From the NCBI RefSeq assembly GCF_900070325.1, contig NZ_LN879430.1, forward strand, positions 1,791,379 through 1,855,378: DNA of 64,000 nt, read 5' to 3'. A program made the position numbers and the translations under genes. Every line of letters begins with the position of its first letter. Positions within the stretch are counted from its first letter, which is position 1. The notes below the pieces were generated by a model. The model was not told the DNA's origin. It searched no databases and saw nothing but the letters and a program-made list of their open reading frames with translations. This document shows positions 1-9,416 of this stretch, in pieces. The DNA comes from Herbinix luporum (GTDB lineage Bacteria > Bacillota > Clostridia > Lachnospirales > Lachnospiraceae).

Positions 1-232
1 CCGATATATCAACAGAAGTATCACTATTTAAAGCGGCTTCTATTTCTGCAACATCATCATGGTTTAAGTCTTCTGTGATATCAAGATTATCAAAATCCTC
101 TATATCCTCAAGGTCTATAGAAAAATTATCTAAATATAACTCATTATCTATTAAGTCCTTCTTTTCTATGCAGTCATCACAATATTCAGTTCCATTACTT
201 ACATTGTTATTACACAACTTACATTTTGCCAT
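1..232 (-). CDS. Zinc-ribbon N-terminal acidic protein (partial, C-terminus off the left edge)
   Basis: The gene starts at the ATG ending at 232, behind a purine-rich GGGCGGTGA ribosome site, and runs off the window after about 77 codons. The first 22 residues hold two CxxC pairs (MAKCKLCNN and YCDDC), a typical short zinc ribbon. After that comes a very acidic, low-complexity stretch rich in D, E, L and N. It lies 41 bases downstream of cheW on the same strand, so the two are probably co-transcribed. No enzymatic motif is visible. A zinc ribbon plus acidic linker suggests an adaptor or a tail leading into a domain outside the window. I do not recognise the family. Confidence 0.7.
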   Translation of the reverse strand, partial: MAKCKLCNNNVSNGTEYCDDCIEKKDLIDNELYLDNFSIDLEDIEDFDNLDITEDLNHDDVAEIEAALNSDTSVDIS

Positions 233-273
233 AAGTCACCGCCCGTTATATGTAATTACTCGGAAGATTTTTT

Positions 274-750
274 CTATAATTCAATATCCGGATTAACATT
301 ACTAATTATCTTCCGTAAGTCTAAAATCTCTAATGTTTTCCCATCTATGTTTAATACTCCTGCTATTGCTTCTCTGACAGAAGTACTCAGATATTCTCCT
401 GGTTCAGTAATGTTGGCAACAGTTGTCTTGTGAATTCCTCTTACTTCATCTACATGAAATCCTATATTCATATCTTTAATATTTGTTACAATCAGCATCT
501 CATTTTCTGCTTCTTCTGATTCATAAAGATTAAGACTTGCTGCCAGATTTATTACGGGAATTAGAAAATCCCTAGGCATTACTACCCCCTCAATATATGG
601 ATGGGAATTCGGTATCTTCCTTGGAGTTTGATCATATAACAGAATTTCCCTAATATCATTGATGTCAATTCCGTATGAATTTCCTCCGGCTTTCAGTTGT
701 AGAATTTCAATTTCTAAATTTTCTTCACCAAGAATTAATCCCTTATCCAT
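274..750 (-). CDS. cheW: CheW-type chemotaxis coupling protein
   Basis: The product is 158 residues, the usual length of CheW, which links chemoreceptors to the CheA kinase at the cytoplasmic membrane. Family features are the N-terminal strand ILQLKAGGNSYGIDINDIRE, the mid-domain segment EGVVMPRDFLIPVINLAASL, and MLIVTNIKDMNIGFHVDEV followed by a final helix. A TTG one codon upstream is also open, but GGAGGTATTTG sits 6 bases before the ATG ending at 750, so the ATG is chosen. No cheA, receptor or cheR/B is in view, so this is an orphan within the window. The downstream zinc-ribbon gene follows after 41 bases. Family assignment is firm; the pathway it serves is not visible here. Confidence 0.88.
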   Translation of the reverse strand: MDKGLILGEENLEIEILQLKAGGNSYGIDINDIREILLYDQTPRKIPNSHPYIEGVVMPRDFLIPVINLAASLNLYESEEAENEMLIVTNIKDMNIGFHVDEVRGIHKTTVANITEPGEYLSTSVREAIAGVLNIDGKTLEILDLRKIISNVNPDIEL

Positions 751-812
751 CAAATACCTCCGCTTTCAAAACATATATTCTTCTTTATTATATATCGACA
801 ATTTATAATTTT

Positions 813-841
813 ATTATAGTATATATGCTTAAAAAAGACAA
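813..841 (-). promoter_or_regulatory. Sigma-A promoter for cheW
   Basis: On the minus strand TTGTCT (836-841) and TATAAT (813-818) are separated by exactly 17 bases, about 60 bases before the cheW start. Read by eye. Confidence 0.55.
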
Positions 842-868
842 ACAAAATCAGATAAGCTATCTTTTGCC

Positions 869-1075
869 CTATACTACACCTTTTTCTCTCTTAAAGACAG
901 CTATAACTTTTCTACTGGCTCCATTTGTTTGATTTGTATCGAAACAGTTAACTAATTCCCACCCTTCCTTGCCATATTCATTTAATTTATGGTTAAATTC
1001 TACGGTATTAAGTATCCCCCCAGACCATCCTCTGGTAGTAAATTCTATAGCCTTGTATTCCCAACAAACCATCAT
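869..1075 (-). CDS. DUF4177-family small protein
   Basis: The 68-residue protein has the DUF4177 pattern: an opening WEYKAIEF strand, a central helix-turn ending GKEGWELVNC, and a closing strand RKVIAVFKRE. The family is widespread in Firmicutes and its function is unknown. Two consecutive ATG codons follow a strong AGGAGGT site, and either could be used. It has its own good promoter at 1172-1201, so it is probably a separate unit between the end of the large pilus-like operon and cheW. No membrane segment or catalytic motif is seen. Confidence 0.75.
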   Translation of the reverse strand: MMVCWEYKAIEFTTRGWSGGILNTVEFNHKLNEYGKEGWELVNCFDTNQTNGASRKVIAVFKREKGVV

Positions 1076-1171
1076 AAGTACCTCCTTTATTTATTTATTT
1101 TTACATAATATGTGAAATATTTAGCTAGGATAAGGGAAACTGCACTTAAAATACATTTTTTTCTAAGATTT

Positions 1172-1201
1172 ATTATATTATTTTACTAATATGCAAGTCA
1201 A
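1172..1201 (-). promoter_or_regulatory. Sigma-A promoter for the DUF4177 gene
   Basis: On the minus strand TTGACT (1196-1201) and TATAAT (1172-1177) are separated by 18 bases, about 100 bases before the start codon. It lies directly after the stop of the 1432-residue gene. Confidence 0.6.
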
Positions 1202-1219
1202 TATAAATAAAGGATTTTA

Positions 1220-4200
1220 CTAATAAATAATTCCAATATAATCATGGCTATACTTTTTATTTGCATGATAAAGAAGTATATCTCCTGCTTTAAAATTAAA
1301 GATACAGCCCTTGTTATCTTTCTTTTGTATAATGGGTCCTTCTGTAATCCACATGGAGCAATGTCCCCTGTTTTTATAATTGCTTCCGTTGCTATAGGAC
1401 AAATGCATTTTGCCATTCTTATCAATAGTTATGATATTGAAGTTTACTATTATATAACCGTCCTTAAGCCAAAAATCCTCATTATAATCAATGCCATATT
1501 TACTAAGGTGCCCATATACATCATATCCTGCCGGTACCACATATGTAGTTGTAGGCAATTTATATGTTCCATACCAACGCTGCATATATTTAGACAAGCT
1601 AAGTTCAGATTCTTTGGTTAATTCCTTGATCTTTTTATATGATGGCAAGCCTGTAATATGGGAGGCATAATTTACTCCTATAAAGGTACGAAAGCTGCTT
1701 GTTATACGGATATCACCATAAGAATACATAGGGCTATACTGATTGGCAATTTTCGCATAGGTAGTATTAATAACTTTGGCAGTGTGCTTTATCTCTGCCG
1801 AAGGTATTTTGCTATGTGGGTTTCCTGTTGTTCCAAATTTAAGATTTACAAGATCTATACCTTTCCCTACCTTAACTAACAGCTCTTGTTTCCCATCTAT
1901 CTCTTCATTGTAATATAAGTCCACCTTTTGTCTGTTCTTTCCGTCTTTATCGACATAATAGAAAGTGGGAATTATCCGTATGGTACAGCCACTTCCATAC
2001 ATCTCACCGGTGGTATCTAGCATAAATCTAAAAGCATATCCTGTCTTTAGAACACCCAAATTATTGTACTTAGGATGACTTCCATTTATTAATGGGAGGG
2101 TATATTTATTGTATCTGCCACTTTCATGGCCATATTGATTTTTGCTACCTACAGTGTAATAATAGGCATAATCATTATGGTAATTGTTTCTTTTAGTACC
2201 GTCTACTGCCCCCTCAAAATATTTCAACATAGTAGTGTCCTTTATGCGAAAAACATCTTTCCATCTTCCTTCATCAGATATGTCGTAAATTGTAAAGCCA
2301 TACATCCTACCTGATATCTGAAAAGTCTTGCTTGAAGTTGCAACATAATTGTTTATGCCGGTATTTCTTATATTTTCTGTATTATTAAGTTTATCTTGTC
2401 CATTTACAGCTATAGTCCTAAACTGTGCTGTATATACTCCCTCATTTACCCACATAGGCACATAAAAAGCTTGTGTGTCTTCACCAAGAATAATCCATGT
2501 ACCTGCCTTAATTAAATCATCATTTTTAGGATCCTTATCATTATAAGTATCAATATATACATCAAAGGGTAGCAGCATCTCATTTCTTATGATACCTTTC
2601 TTCTTAGCTATATATGATACCTTATCCGGATCTATATATGACTTAGAAAAATCTCTTAAATAATATCCGAGACGATTACTATGGTGCAGACTATTAGATA
2701 TTTTTACTGTAAAGTCATTAAGGTTAGTATCAGGATCAAGTACTATATGAAAAGCTTCTTCTGTAGGATTAATAAGCTGAACCCATTTGTCATTATCTGA
2801 ATTTATAATTGGTTCACATATAACGGGAGTATGGATAGTAACATCGTTGATTGATATATTAAAGGATTTATCAGAGGATAAGGAGTTTATACTCATGGGA
2901 TGTTTTGAATAGATAATATTACCGTAAGAAGGGTATACTCCATTATTTTTAAGAGCATCAATAACTTGTCCTTCGGTAAAAAGCACCTTGTCATGGGTTA
3001 GATTTGTGGAATGAACCATATTAGAAGGGTTGGGATTTGGAGTGGATTTTTTAGATATTTCATCCGATAAGACTACACTTCCATCGAACATAAGATAATC
3101 ATTCTTTACTAAAAGCTCATCGGTCATTTCCAAGGCATAGGGAGTAAGGTCTATAAATTCAATTATTGGTCTTTCGCCTGAACTTGATGTAATAGCTGTA
3201 TCAAATGTAAGATGAATTCCTTCTATGGCCTGCCTAGGAAGGATTACATGATCATCTCTCTTGCTACTATGCCTGGTAATTAAGCTGGGTACATTTAGAA
3301 ATTTCTCATTGGCTTTTAGATTTACTTTTCCATTTGGCAGAGAATAATTGTAGATATTTGCAAAGCTTGGTATATAATATTCCAAACTAGCTATCTCCCA
3401 ATATGAATATGCCCGTTCTACAGTTATATACTGAGTATCTGTAACGGTATCAATTACTTCTTGGGGACCTCCGAATTCCTCCGGCGTGGCGGTATAATAT
3501 TTTAGTGTATAAGTCATAGTAACCGGTACAATAAAAGAAATCTTTCCAGTCTTATTAAGCAACTTATATCCTAAAAGATAATCCTTTGTTTTTACATATA
3601 CATGCTGACTTTCTGTGGTTGGTATACCTTGCTTAGAAATGAAATATGAAGAACCGTATCTATCCCCGTCAATTACTCCATAAGGTGAAGGACTATCAAG
3701 GGAAAGAACTATAGGAGCTGCCGCTTCTGGCACTTGAACACTTTGACTTGCATCATAATATAACTTTAAAGTTATAACAGTTCCCAGCTTTGTATCTGTC
3801 GGTATTTTAAATGCAGCTGTAGTACCTGAACCTATTTTGGTAATATCATGGGAAGAACTTTTATAAGTATAATCCCATTTATCTTGGTATTGATATGTAA
3901 TACTATCTACTACTCTTACACTTTTAACAGACTTATTTATCGCTTGACCTGGAGTAACTTTTTCTTTTGATATTTCTTCTATAAATGCTCCCCTCTTAGT
4001 TACCATAACTACTCTAAGATCTATTTCATCAGTTGCTGTATCTTCTATACTATAGTATACATTAACAGTAATGCCTCCGGATATTTCCTCTGCAGAAGGA
4101 AGCTTAAAACTAATATCTATTCCCTTACCGGAACTTGTAACAGTAGGTGCTGATAAGCTATTCTTCTTGTACTGCCACTTCCATTCTCCTGTAAAATCAT

Positions 4201-5518
4201 AGGTCTTACCCCCTGATGTTATGGTTTCACTGACAGTATAATTATAGTTTGCTCCTGCTGTTGCTGTTTCAGTTATAAGTGTCTTAAGCTCTGCTCCTGT
4301 ATCTGCACTAATAGCTTTTACCGTAATAGGGATAGTACCGGCCATAGCCTTTTTATAATATACCTTTACATTTATTCTGCTTGGTGTCTTTACATCAAGG
4401 GGAACCTGAAACTTTATAGGATCTTCATCTTTTTGAGTTTTATCTTTATATGTAGATCTTGACCCATCTGATTTTTCATAAGAAAAATAGAAATCTCTTG
4501 TTTTTGAATATGTAATACTATCTAGATTTATTATCGTATCAATGGCTTCATTTATCTTATCCCCAGGTTTTTTTACACCGGAATAAAGTCCTGTTTTTAT
4601 ATCATTACCGGTATCTATATCTTTTGCATCGATTCTAATTTCTACAGTGGACGGTTTATATATCATATATATATCCATACCACCGTATAGGACTTTAACA
4701 CTGCTATTTATTATGTCTTTAGCAGTTATTTTATTCCCTACCATTTTTCTTTCAATTTCTTTTTTGGTAAGCTTGCTTTTTGCATAGAAACCTTCAAGGG
4801 TATAGGTAATGCCATTTATTACGGCAGTAGGATTAACCTCATTTTTCCAATAAAGGTTTTTCCCTATTTCTAAGCTCTCCAATGTAAATTTTTTTTCGAT
4901 TTTACCTTCTGCTTCATAATAAAGGTTATTTGGCTGTAAACCAGCATCAAATTTTACTGGAATATTAAAGTAATTTTTAAAAACACTTGGATTAGCCCAA
5001 GGTTGTACACTAACAATGTCTTTCCATGTGGTTATCCCTGTTTTTAATTTTACTTCTTTACCATTTATCACTTGATATACTTCAAATATAGCATTTAGAT
5101 AGATATATGTATCCTCTGATAGTTTGTCTAAATCTATAATATCTTTTAATGCAGCCTTAACTCTTTTTTCTGAGATACTAAACTCTGTGGTAACTTTTTC
5201 TGTTGTTCTTTCAATATCCTCCTTTTCACTATCTAATAATAAGAGTGATGAATTAGGAGTTGGAGGTGCATCAGGTCCTTTTAATCCTTTTTCTGTTACT
5301 TGCTTTAACTGCTCGCTTGTTGATATTGTAAAACCTATTGTTCTATATCTTATATTATTAGAAGCCGCTTTAGTTGTAATTCGAAATATTATTTTTCCAT
5401 CCTTCATTTTTACATTTGGTTTATTACTATCGGCCTTTGTTATACTGCTCAAACCTAAGGATATAATTAATATAATTCCTGCAAACAAAATCTTTTTTTT
5501 ATCTTTAATGTTTGCCAT
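1220..5518 (-). CDS. Large secreted surface protein with three tandem ~95-residue beta repeats, last gene of the Tad-like operon
   Basis: The 1432-residue protein has a signal peptide (residues about 1-29, KKK then a hydrophobic core ending ITKAD). Three tandem repeats lie at about 291-389, 394-490 and 498-590. Each has an opening I-x-V-x-A strand, a middle motif I-T-Y or K-T-Y followed by W/F-x-Y, and a closing strand ending in VYY/LYY; they resemble MucBP-like extracellular modules. The remaining 840 residues look like mixed beta structure without a motif I can name. There is no LPxTG or membrane anchor at the C-terminus. It starts 18 bases after the SLH-like gene and ends the operon, so it may be the displayed cargo or tip component. 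The start is odd: the best-spaced ATG behind AGGAGG is out of frame (see findings). It could instead be an unrelated surface protein that shares the transcript. Confidence 0.7.
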   Translation of the reverse strand: MANIKDKKKILFAGIILIISLGLSSITKADSNKPNVKMKDGKIIFRITTKAASNNIRYRTIGFTISTSEQLKQVTEKGLKGPDAPPTPNSSLLLLDSEKEDIERTTEKVTTEFSISEKRVKAALKDIIDLDKLSEDTYIYLNAIFEVYQVINGKEVKLKTGITTWKDIVSVQPWANPSVFKNYFNIPVKFDAGLQPNNLYYEAEGKIEKKFTLESLEIGKNLYWKNEVNPTAVINGITYTLEGFYAKSKLTKKEIERKMVGNKITAKDIINSSVKVLYGGMDIYMIYKPSTVEIRIDAKDIDTGNDIKTGLYSGVKKPGDKINEAIDTIINLDSITYSKTRDFYFSYEKSDGSRSTYKDKTQKDEDPIKFQVPLDVKTPSRINVKVYYKKAMAGTIPITVKAISADTGAELKTLITETATAGANYNYTVSETITSGGKTYDFTGEWKWQYKKNSLSAPTVTSSGKGIDISFKLPSAEEISGGITVNVYYSIEDTATDEIDLRVVMVTKRGAFIEEISKEKVTPGQAINKSVKSVRVVDSITYQYQDKWDYTYKSSSHDITKIGSGTTAAFKIPTDTKLGTVITLKLYYDASQSVQVPEAAAPIVLSLDSPSPYGVIDGDRYGSSYFISKQGIPTTESQHVYVKTKDYLLGYKLLNKTGKISFIVPVTMTYTLKYYTATPEEFGGPQEVIDTVTDTQYITVERAYSYWEIASLEYYIPSFANIYNYSLPNGKVNLKANEKFLNVPSLITRHSSKRDDHVILPRQAIEGIHLTFDTAITSSSGERPIIEFIDLTPYALEMTDELLVKNDYLMFDGSVVLSDEISKKSTPNPNPSNMVHSTNLTHDKVLFTEGQVIDALKNNGVYPSYGNIIYSKHPMSINSLSSDKSFNISINDVTIHTPVICEPIINSDNDKWVQLINPTEEAFHIVLDPDTNLNDFTVKISNSLHHSNRLGYYLRDFSKSYIDPDKVSYIAKKKGIIRNEMLLPFDVYIDTYNDKDPKNDDLIKAGTWIILGEDTQAFYVPMWVNEGVYTAQFRTIAVNGQDKLNNTENIRNTGINNYVATSSKTFQISGRMYGFTIYDISDEGRWKDVFRIKDTTMLKYFEGAVDGTKRNNYHNDYAYYYTVGSKNQYGHESGRYNKYTLPLINGSHPKYNNLGVLKTGYAFRFMLDTTGEMYGSGCTIRIIPTFYYVDKDGKNRQKVDLYYNEEIDGKQELLVKVGKGIDLVNLKFGTTGNPHSKIPSAEIKHTAKVINTTYAKIANQYSPMYSYGDIRITSSFRTFIGVNYASHITGLPSYKKIKELTKESELSLSKYMQRWYGTYKLPTTTYVVPAGYDVYGHLSKYGIDYNEDFWLKDGYIIVNFNIITIDKNGKMHLSYSNGSNYKNRGHCSMWITEGPIIQKKDNKGCIFNFKAGDILLYHANKKYSHDYIGIIY

Positions 5519-5536
5519 AGAGACATCAAAAACCTC

Positions 5537-7132
5537 CTATTTAAAACTTACAATATACGCAAAGTTGCTTAATGGTATAAATGGTGTTGGAGACAACTTA
5601 TAAATATAATCTTCATATCTATCATCAATAAAAATATCGAATATTTCTTCTCTCCATGCACTTTTTTTGAGATTACTTATGTCACTACCAAAAATCAACT
5701 GATCTGAAGGAACATTCATATCATTTGCTTTTACACGGTATCTAACATATGCTCTTACACGTAAATATTCCCTACTTTCATAAATAGCTCCCGGATCAAT
5801 AGCAATCTTATCAAGTTCCACTACAATACGATTTTTCTTAATATTTTCTACATAACTATCTATATCTTCATATATAAAATCCTGCCAACTATAAAAACTT
5901 AGAGAAGAGGCCAATCCTTCTTTCCACTTTTTATTTACAGTACGATAATCTACATTAAATATATGTTGTAAATATTTCTCTACATTAGATAACATTTCAT
6001 CATAGTAACCATACTTACCTATTTCAAGTGTCAACTTATTATGGTAGAAGTTATTATATAAAAATTTATAATCTACTTCCTTTGGATAGGCATATTCATC
6101 TCTTCTCATTTTACCTGTTAAATAATCATCAAGAAGCATAAAGCTATATTTCATTTCATAGTAGTCATTAGGAAAACTTGCTAGGATATAAGGATAATCT
6201 TTTGCGTTTTTCGGAAGATTAGTTGTTCTTATAAGCTGGCCATCAGGACTTATCTTAGACCTTGTTTTGGGATTTAGTACCATCTGTATAACATTTTTTG
6301 CACCCTTTTTTGTAATCTTATTATTTCCTCTAAACTCTCTATTTGTTATGTATTTACCGTTAGAATATCCCTTAATTATACCCTTTGCTACAATAGCAGC
6401 TACTGCTTCACGTTTACTCTTTGGAATAGCCTTAATATCTGATATTCTCTTTTCTAGTACAGCTTTTACTTGTCTTTCTCCATCATGAATAATATTCCAT
6501 GCTTTAATTATTTCTGAATCTTTATCAAAGGGATCTACGTCGCCACTAGTTTTATCTAAAGGTATTTGTCCAATCTCCATATAACGTTTTAATATATTTC
6601 CATCATTATCATATATATATTTATATTTAGTTCTAAATCCTGTGGATGGTAAATCTTTCTTTTGAAATGTTTTATGCATAAGCGACAATACTACTTCATC
6701 ATTAAACTGTTCTTCCGGATATGTTTCCCGCGTAGCCCCTTTTGGATAAAACTTGCCTTCTGTTGAATAAAACAATTTATTATTAAACAAGGTACAATCC
6801 TTCAAAAACTCATATACATCTTCCGGATACCCATATTTAAGATGGATTAATTCATCAAGGCGATTTGCTATTACTGCTGCGTCTGTTCTGGTAAGATAGA
6901 CAGAATAATCATTGAAATCTCCCTTCTTTAAGATGCCCTTTTCTATGGCTACATCTATGTAAGGGTCTTTAGATGTCTTATCTACCTGCCAATTCATCTG
7001 CTTAACAATGTATTCAATAAAATCCCCAACTTTTATATACTTGTCGGCCGCTTGTACAGGCTCTATATTCCACTGAACTGCTAACCTTATTATTACAACA
7101 AGTAATAGCATAATCGCCTTAATTTTTCTCAT
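5537..7132 (-). CDS. Secreted protein with SLH-like motifs
   Basis: The ATG ending at 7132 follows TTGGAGGT at ideal distance; a TTG overlapping that site is rejected. The 531-residue product begins with a signal peptide (MRKIKAIMLLLVV... ending VQA-AD). Two stretches look like S-layer homology motifs: one near the N-terminus (AIEKGILKKGDFND, then LTRTDAAVIANRL) and one mid-protein (AKGIIKGYSNGKYITN, then NKITKKGAKNVIQMVL). SLH domains usually bind pyruvylated secondary cell-wall polymer, so this protein may attach the machine or its product to the wall. The C-terminal 250 residues are not recognised. It sits between the HExxH protease gene and the giant secreted protein. Only two SLH-like motifs are seen; three are typical, so wall binding is an inference. 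Confidence 0.6.
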   Translation of the reverse strand: MRKIKAIMLLLVVIIRLAVQWNIEPVQAADKYIKVGDFIEYIVKQMNWQVDKTSKDPYIDVAIEKGILKKGDFNDYSVYLTRTDAAVIANRLDELIHLKYGYPEDVYEFLKDCTLFNNKLFYSTEGKFYPKGATRETYPEEQFNDEVVLSLMHKTFQKKDLPSTGFRTKYKYIYDNDGNILKRYMEIGQIPLDKTSGDVDPFDKDSEIIKAWNIIHDGERQVKAVLEKRISDIKAIPKSKREAVAAIVAKGIIKGYSNGKYITNREFRGNNKITKKGAKNVIQMVLNPKTRSKISPDGQLIRTTNLPKNAKDYPYILASFPNDYYEMKYSFMLLDDYLTGKMRRDEYAYPKEVDYKFLYNNFYHNKLTLEIGKYGYYDEMLSNVEKYLQHIFNVDYRTVNKKWKEGLASSLSFYSWQDFIYEDIDSYVENIKKNRIVVELDKIAIDPGAIYESREYLRVRAYVRYRVKANDMNVPSDQLIFGSDISNLKKSAWREEIFDIFIDDRYEDYIYKLSPTPFIPLSNFAYIVSFK

Positions 7133-7204
7133 AAATACCTCCAATAATAGAAATTCTTATGAAGTTAATATCAAGTTAATAAATTTTTAATACCTACCAA
7201 TAGT

Positions 7205-7210
7205 ATTATA
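7205..7210 (-). promoter_or_regulatory. Possible internal -10 element
   Basis: A TATAAT lies in the only sizeable gap (98 bases, 7133-7230) inside the large operon. No convincing -35 precedes it at 16-18 bases. It could give extra transcription of the last two genes. Confidence 0.2.
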
Positions 7211-7230
7211 TCATATTTTTCTATATTATG

Positions 7231-8286
7231 TTAGTATTTGTTTATATTTTCTATTTTGCATAAATTTTCTATCAACTTTCTTATCTGATTAATGCAAAAT
7301 TTCTTTTCCCCATCATATACAAAATTGCTTCTTTTCATCTTTTCTATTTCTTTATTAAGCTTATTTATCACCTTTCTTAAATCACTATTTTTATACAAAA
7401 TATATGCTTCACATGCCGCCTTAACTCTATAAGAATGTATATCACCCCCTTTATGCTGTTTAATTGGCTTTTCTATATCAACAATATTTATGTAAGTATC
7501 TATAAATTTATCAAGATACTCAATATCAGTTAATTCATTACATAGAAGCATAAATTTTGTAATGATTTTACTATAAATTCTTTCAGATTTTATAATATCT
7601 GCTATATCCTTACTAATCTTATTAGTTTCTTTTATCTTTGCAAAGGTCGGTCCTATCATATGAAAACTTCCTGTATCTAAATAATAGTAATACTCCAATA
7701 TAATTTGGTATGCCTCTATATCATTTTTAGCATTATAGGGACACAGATTAAAATAATCTTTTTCTATCTGTCTATAGGAAATGCCATCCATTAATTGCTT
7801 TGCTATAAATAGCTGTGCATTGTGACAATTTCTTGTAGTATGGTCCGCCCTTAATAAGTTATAGCAAGCCTTATCATTACATATCCTTTTTGTGCTGGCT
7901 ATTGCATTCATAAAAAATATACCCACACCAAATACCGTAAATGACCAGATATATATCCATAATATAGCCGTAAGCCTAACACTAACTAAAAGTCCAAATC
8001 CCCAAACTACCGATAGCAAATTTACAATACAGCCACCCATGGTATAAAAAAGTGCATCTGTCTTAAGAGATTTTGGATACATAATGCACTTAAATCCCTT
8101 ATCCTCCACCATTATTAAGCTTAATCTTTTTTTACTTTTCTTAAGAACTAACTTATATATATGAATATACAGAAATTTCCAGCCTGTAATCATTCCCCAT
8201 ATTAGATGACCCAGTTCATGTAAAATGACCTGTATTATAAATGCACTTATTATTCCGTTAAGTATATGTAGCAGTAGCAGGCACAT
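7231..8286 (-). CDS. HExxH membrane metalloprotease, M50-like, within the Tad-like operon
   Basis: The 351-residue protein begins with a membrane helix that carries HELGH at residues 23-27, the zinc site of site-2-protease-like (M50) enzymes. Further hydrophobic segments lie at about 82-126. They are followed by N127 and an ND pair at 137-138 that could supply the third zinc ligand, as in other Firmicutes M50-like proteins. The C-terminal half is soluble and helical, with no named domain. GGAGG lies about 9 bases before the ATG. It sits 34 bases after a TadE/G-like gene inside the operon. Because no A24 prepilin peptidase is present, a role in processing pilin-like substrates is an attractive inference but unproven. 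It could also act on an anti-sigma factor. Confidence 0.65.
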   Translation of the reverse strand: MCLLLLHILNGIISAFIIQVILHELGHLIWGMITGWKFLYIHIYKLVLKKSKKRLSLIMVEDKGFKCIMYPKSLKTDALFYTMGGCIVNLLSVVWGFGLLVSVRLTAILWIYIWSFTVFGVGIFFMNAIASTKRICNDKACYNLLRADHTTRNCHNAQLFIAKQLMDGISYRQIEKDYFNLCPYNAKNDIEAYQIILEYYYYLDTGSFHMIGPTFAKIKETNKISKDIADIIKSERIYSKIITKFMLLCNELTDIEYLDKFIDTYINIVDIEKPIKQHKGGDIHSYRVKAACEAYILYKNSDLRKVINKLNKEIEKMKRSNFVYDGEKKFCINQIRKLIENLCKIENINKY

Positions 8287-8321
8287 GTTTACTAGCCTCC
8301 GTATCCATATAAAATAGCAAT

Positions 8322-9356
8322 TTATTCTAATTTCGGTACCCTAGCTCCATATTCTATACATTCGCAGCAATATGCCCCCATCTTTACACATTCTTCAAGT
8401 GTATCAAAGCTTTCTTCCAAAAGTGTATTACTTTCCCTTATCTTTTCACACCCTTGTATATGGGCAATGTAATACCAACTTTTTTCTTCCACATAGTAAC
8501 TGGGCTTTCTAATTATACCCGCTCCTGCCGATGCAATTTTATTATATGTATAATTTCCATCCGACCCATATGGATATCCTTGAAATACCACATGAAGATT
8601 TACATCATCCATATAGTCTGCCCACCCATCTTTTCTTCCTGCCGGAAATGAAAATCTATATGTAATCCCTTGTCCTCTTGCTATATGATTATGGCTGCTT
8701 ACGAAATATGACATATCTTCTTCAAGCTTATTTATAATTGCACCCTTTCTTATTAAATAAAAATCCTCTTTCTTAAATAAAATACTTTCACCATGGCTTT
8801 TTTTGAAATCTGCATAAATGGGATTTATAGAAAATTCTTTTACATCTGTTTTTATAACTTTGTCCTCATGATTTAGGATATTATTTTTATCATAAATATA
8901 AACCATGTCTGTAAGTGTGAACCGATAAATAAAATCATCATCTTCATAACTATAGGGCAGTTTTTCAGTCCATGTTCTCTCAATGTAGGTGTTCCCATCA
9001 GATGCTTTATATTCTTGGTAATAGTAGATATAATAACCGTCTATATCACATAGGAGTATTACCGGTATATACATCTCTATTTCCCCTTGGGCAGACTTGT
9101 CAGATATTATTCCTAAGGAAGAATAAAGAGAAGCAAAAAATGTTCTCAAGACCTCTTCTTTATTAATAGTCCCCTCCCCATAACTTCCTGTTTCAGTTAG
9201 ATAGTTAACCGCATCTGACACAGCTGAAGTTAAGGCAGACTTTATTTCTGCTCTTTCAGCTTCAATTTTCTTTAATCTTCCTATGGATATATCTGTCTTT
9301 ATAACAAGCCCAAGAAAAAATATTAGAAATAACAATGAGAAATGATATATTTTCAT
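8322..9356 (-). CDS. Membrane-anchored TadE/TadG-like extracytoplasmic protein
   Basis: The 344-residue protein has one N-terminal membrane helix (about 4-20). A charged helix IEAERAEIKSALTSAVSDAV follows, as in TadE/TadG-like pseudopilins and minor pilins. The rest is predicted to be outside the membrane. It is rich in Tyr and has Cys residues clustered near the end (GAYCCECIEYG), which could form disulfides or bind metal. It lies between the second zinc-ribbon/Ig protein and the membrane protease, 35 to 60 bases from each. The assignment rests on topology and context, not on a firm family match. Confidence 0.5.
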   Translation of the reverse strand: MKIYHFSLLFLIFFLGLVIKTDISIGRLKKIEAERAEIKSALTSAVSDAVNYLTETGSYGEGTINKEEVLRTFFASLYSSLGIISDKSAQGEIEMYIPVILLCDIDGYYIYYYQEYKASDGNTYIERTWTEKLPYSYEDDDFIYRFTLTDMVYIYDKNNILNHEDKVIKTDVKEFSINPIYADFKKSHGESILFKKEDFYLIRKGAIINKLEEDMSYFVSSHNHIARGQGITYRFSFPAGRKDGWADYMDDVNLHVVFQGYPYGSDGNYTYNKIASAGAGIIRKPSYYVEEKSWYYIAHIQGCEKIRESNTLLEESFDTLEECVKMGAYCCECIEYGARVPKLE

Positions 9357-9416
9357 TTTCTTTACCTTTTTACTTTATAAAATTCTTTTTTTACTTATTT
9401 GATTTATAGCATATTG

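Noticed and set aside
5124..5603. Open reading frame of 159 codons on the plus strand, opposite the giant secreted protein and SLH-like gene
   Set aside because: It is antisense to two well-supported genes, has no ribosome site and a composition expected of a mirrored coding frame.
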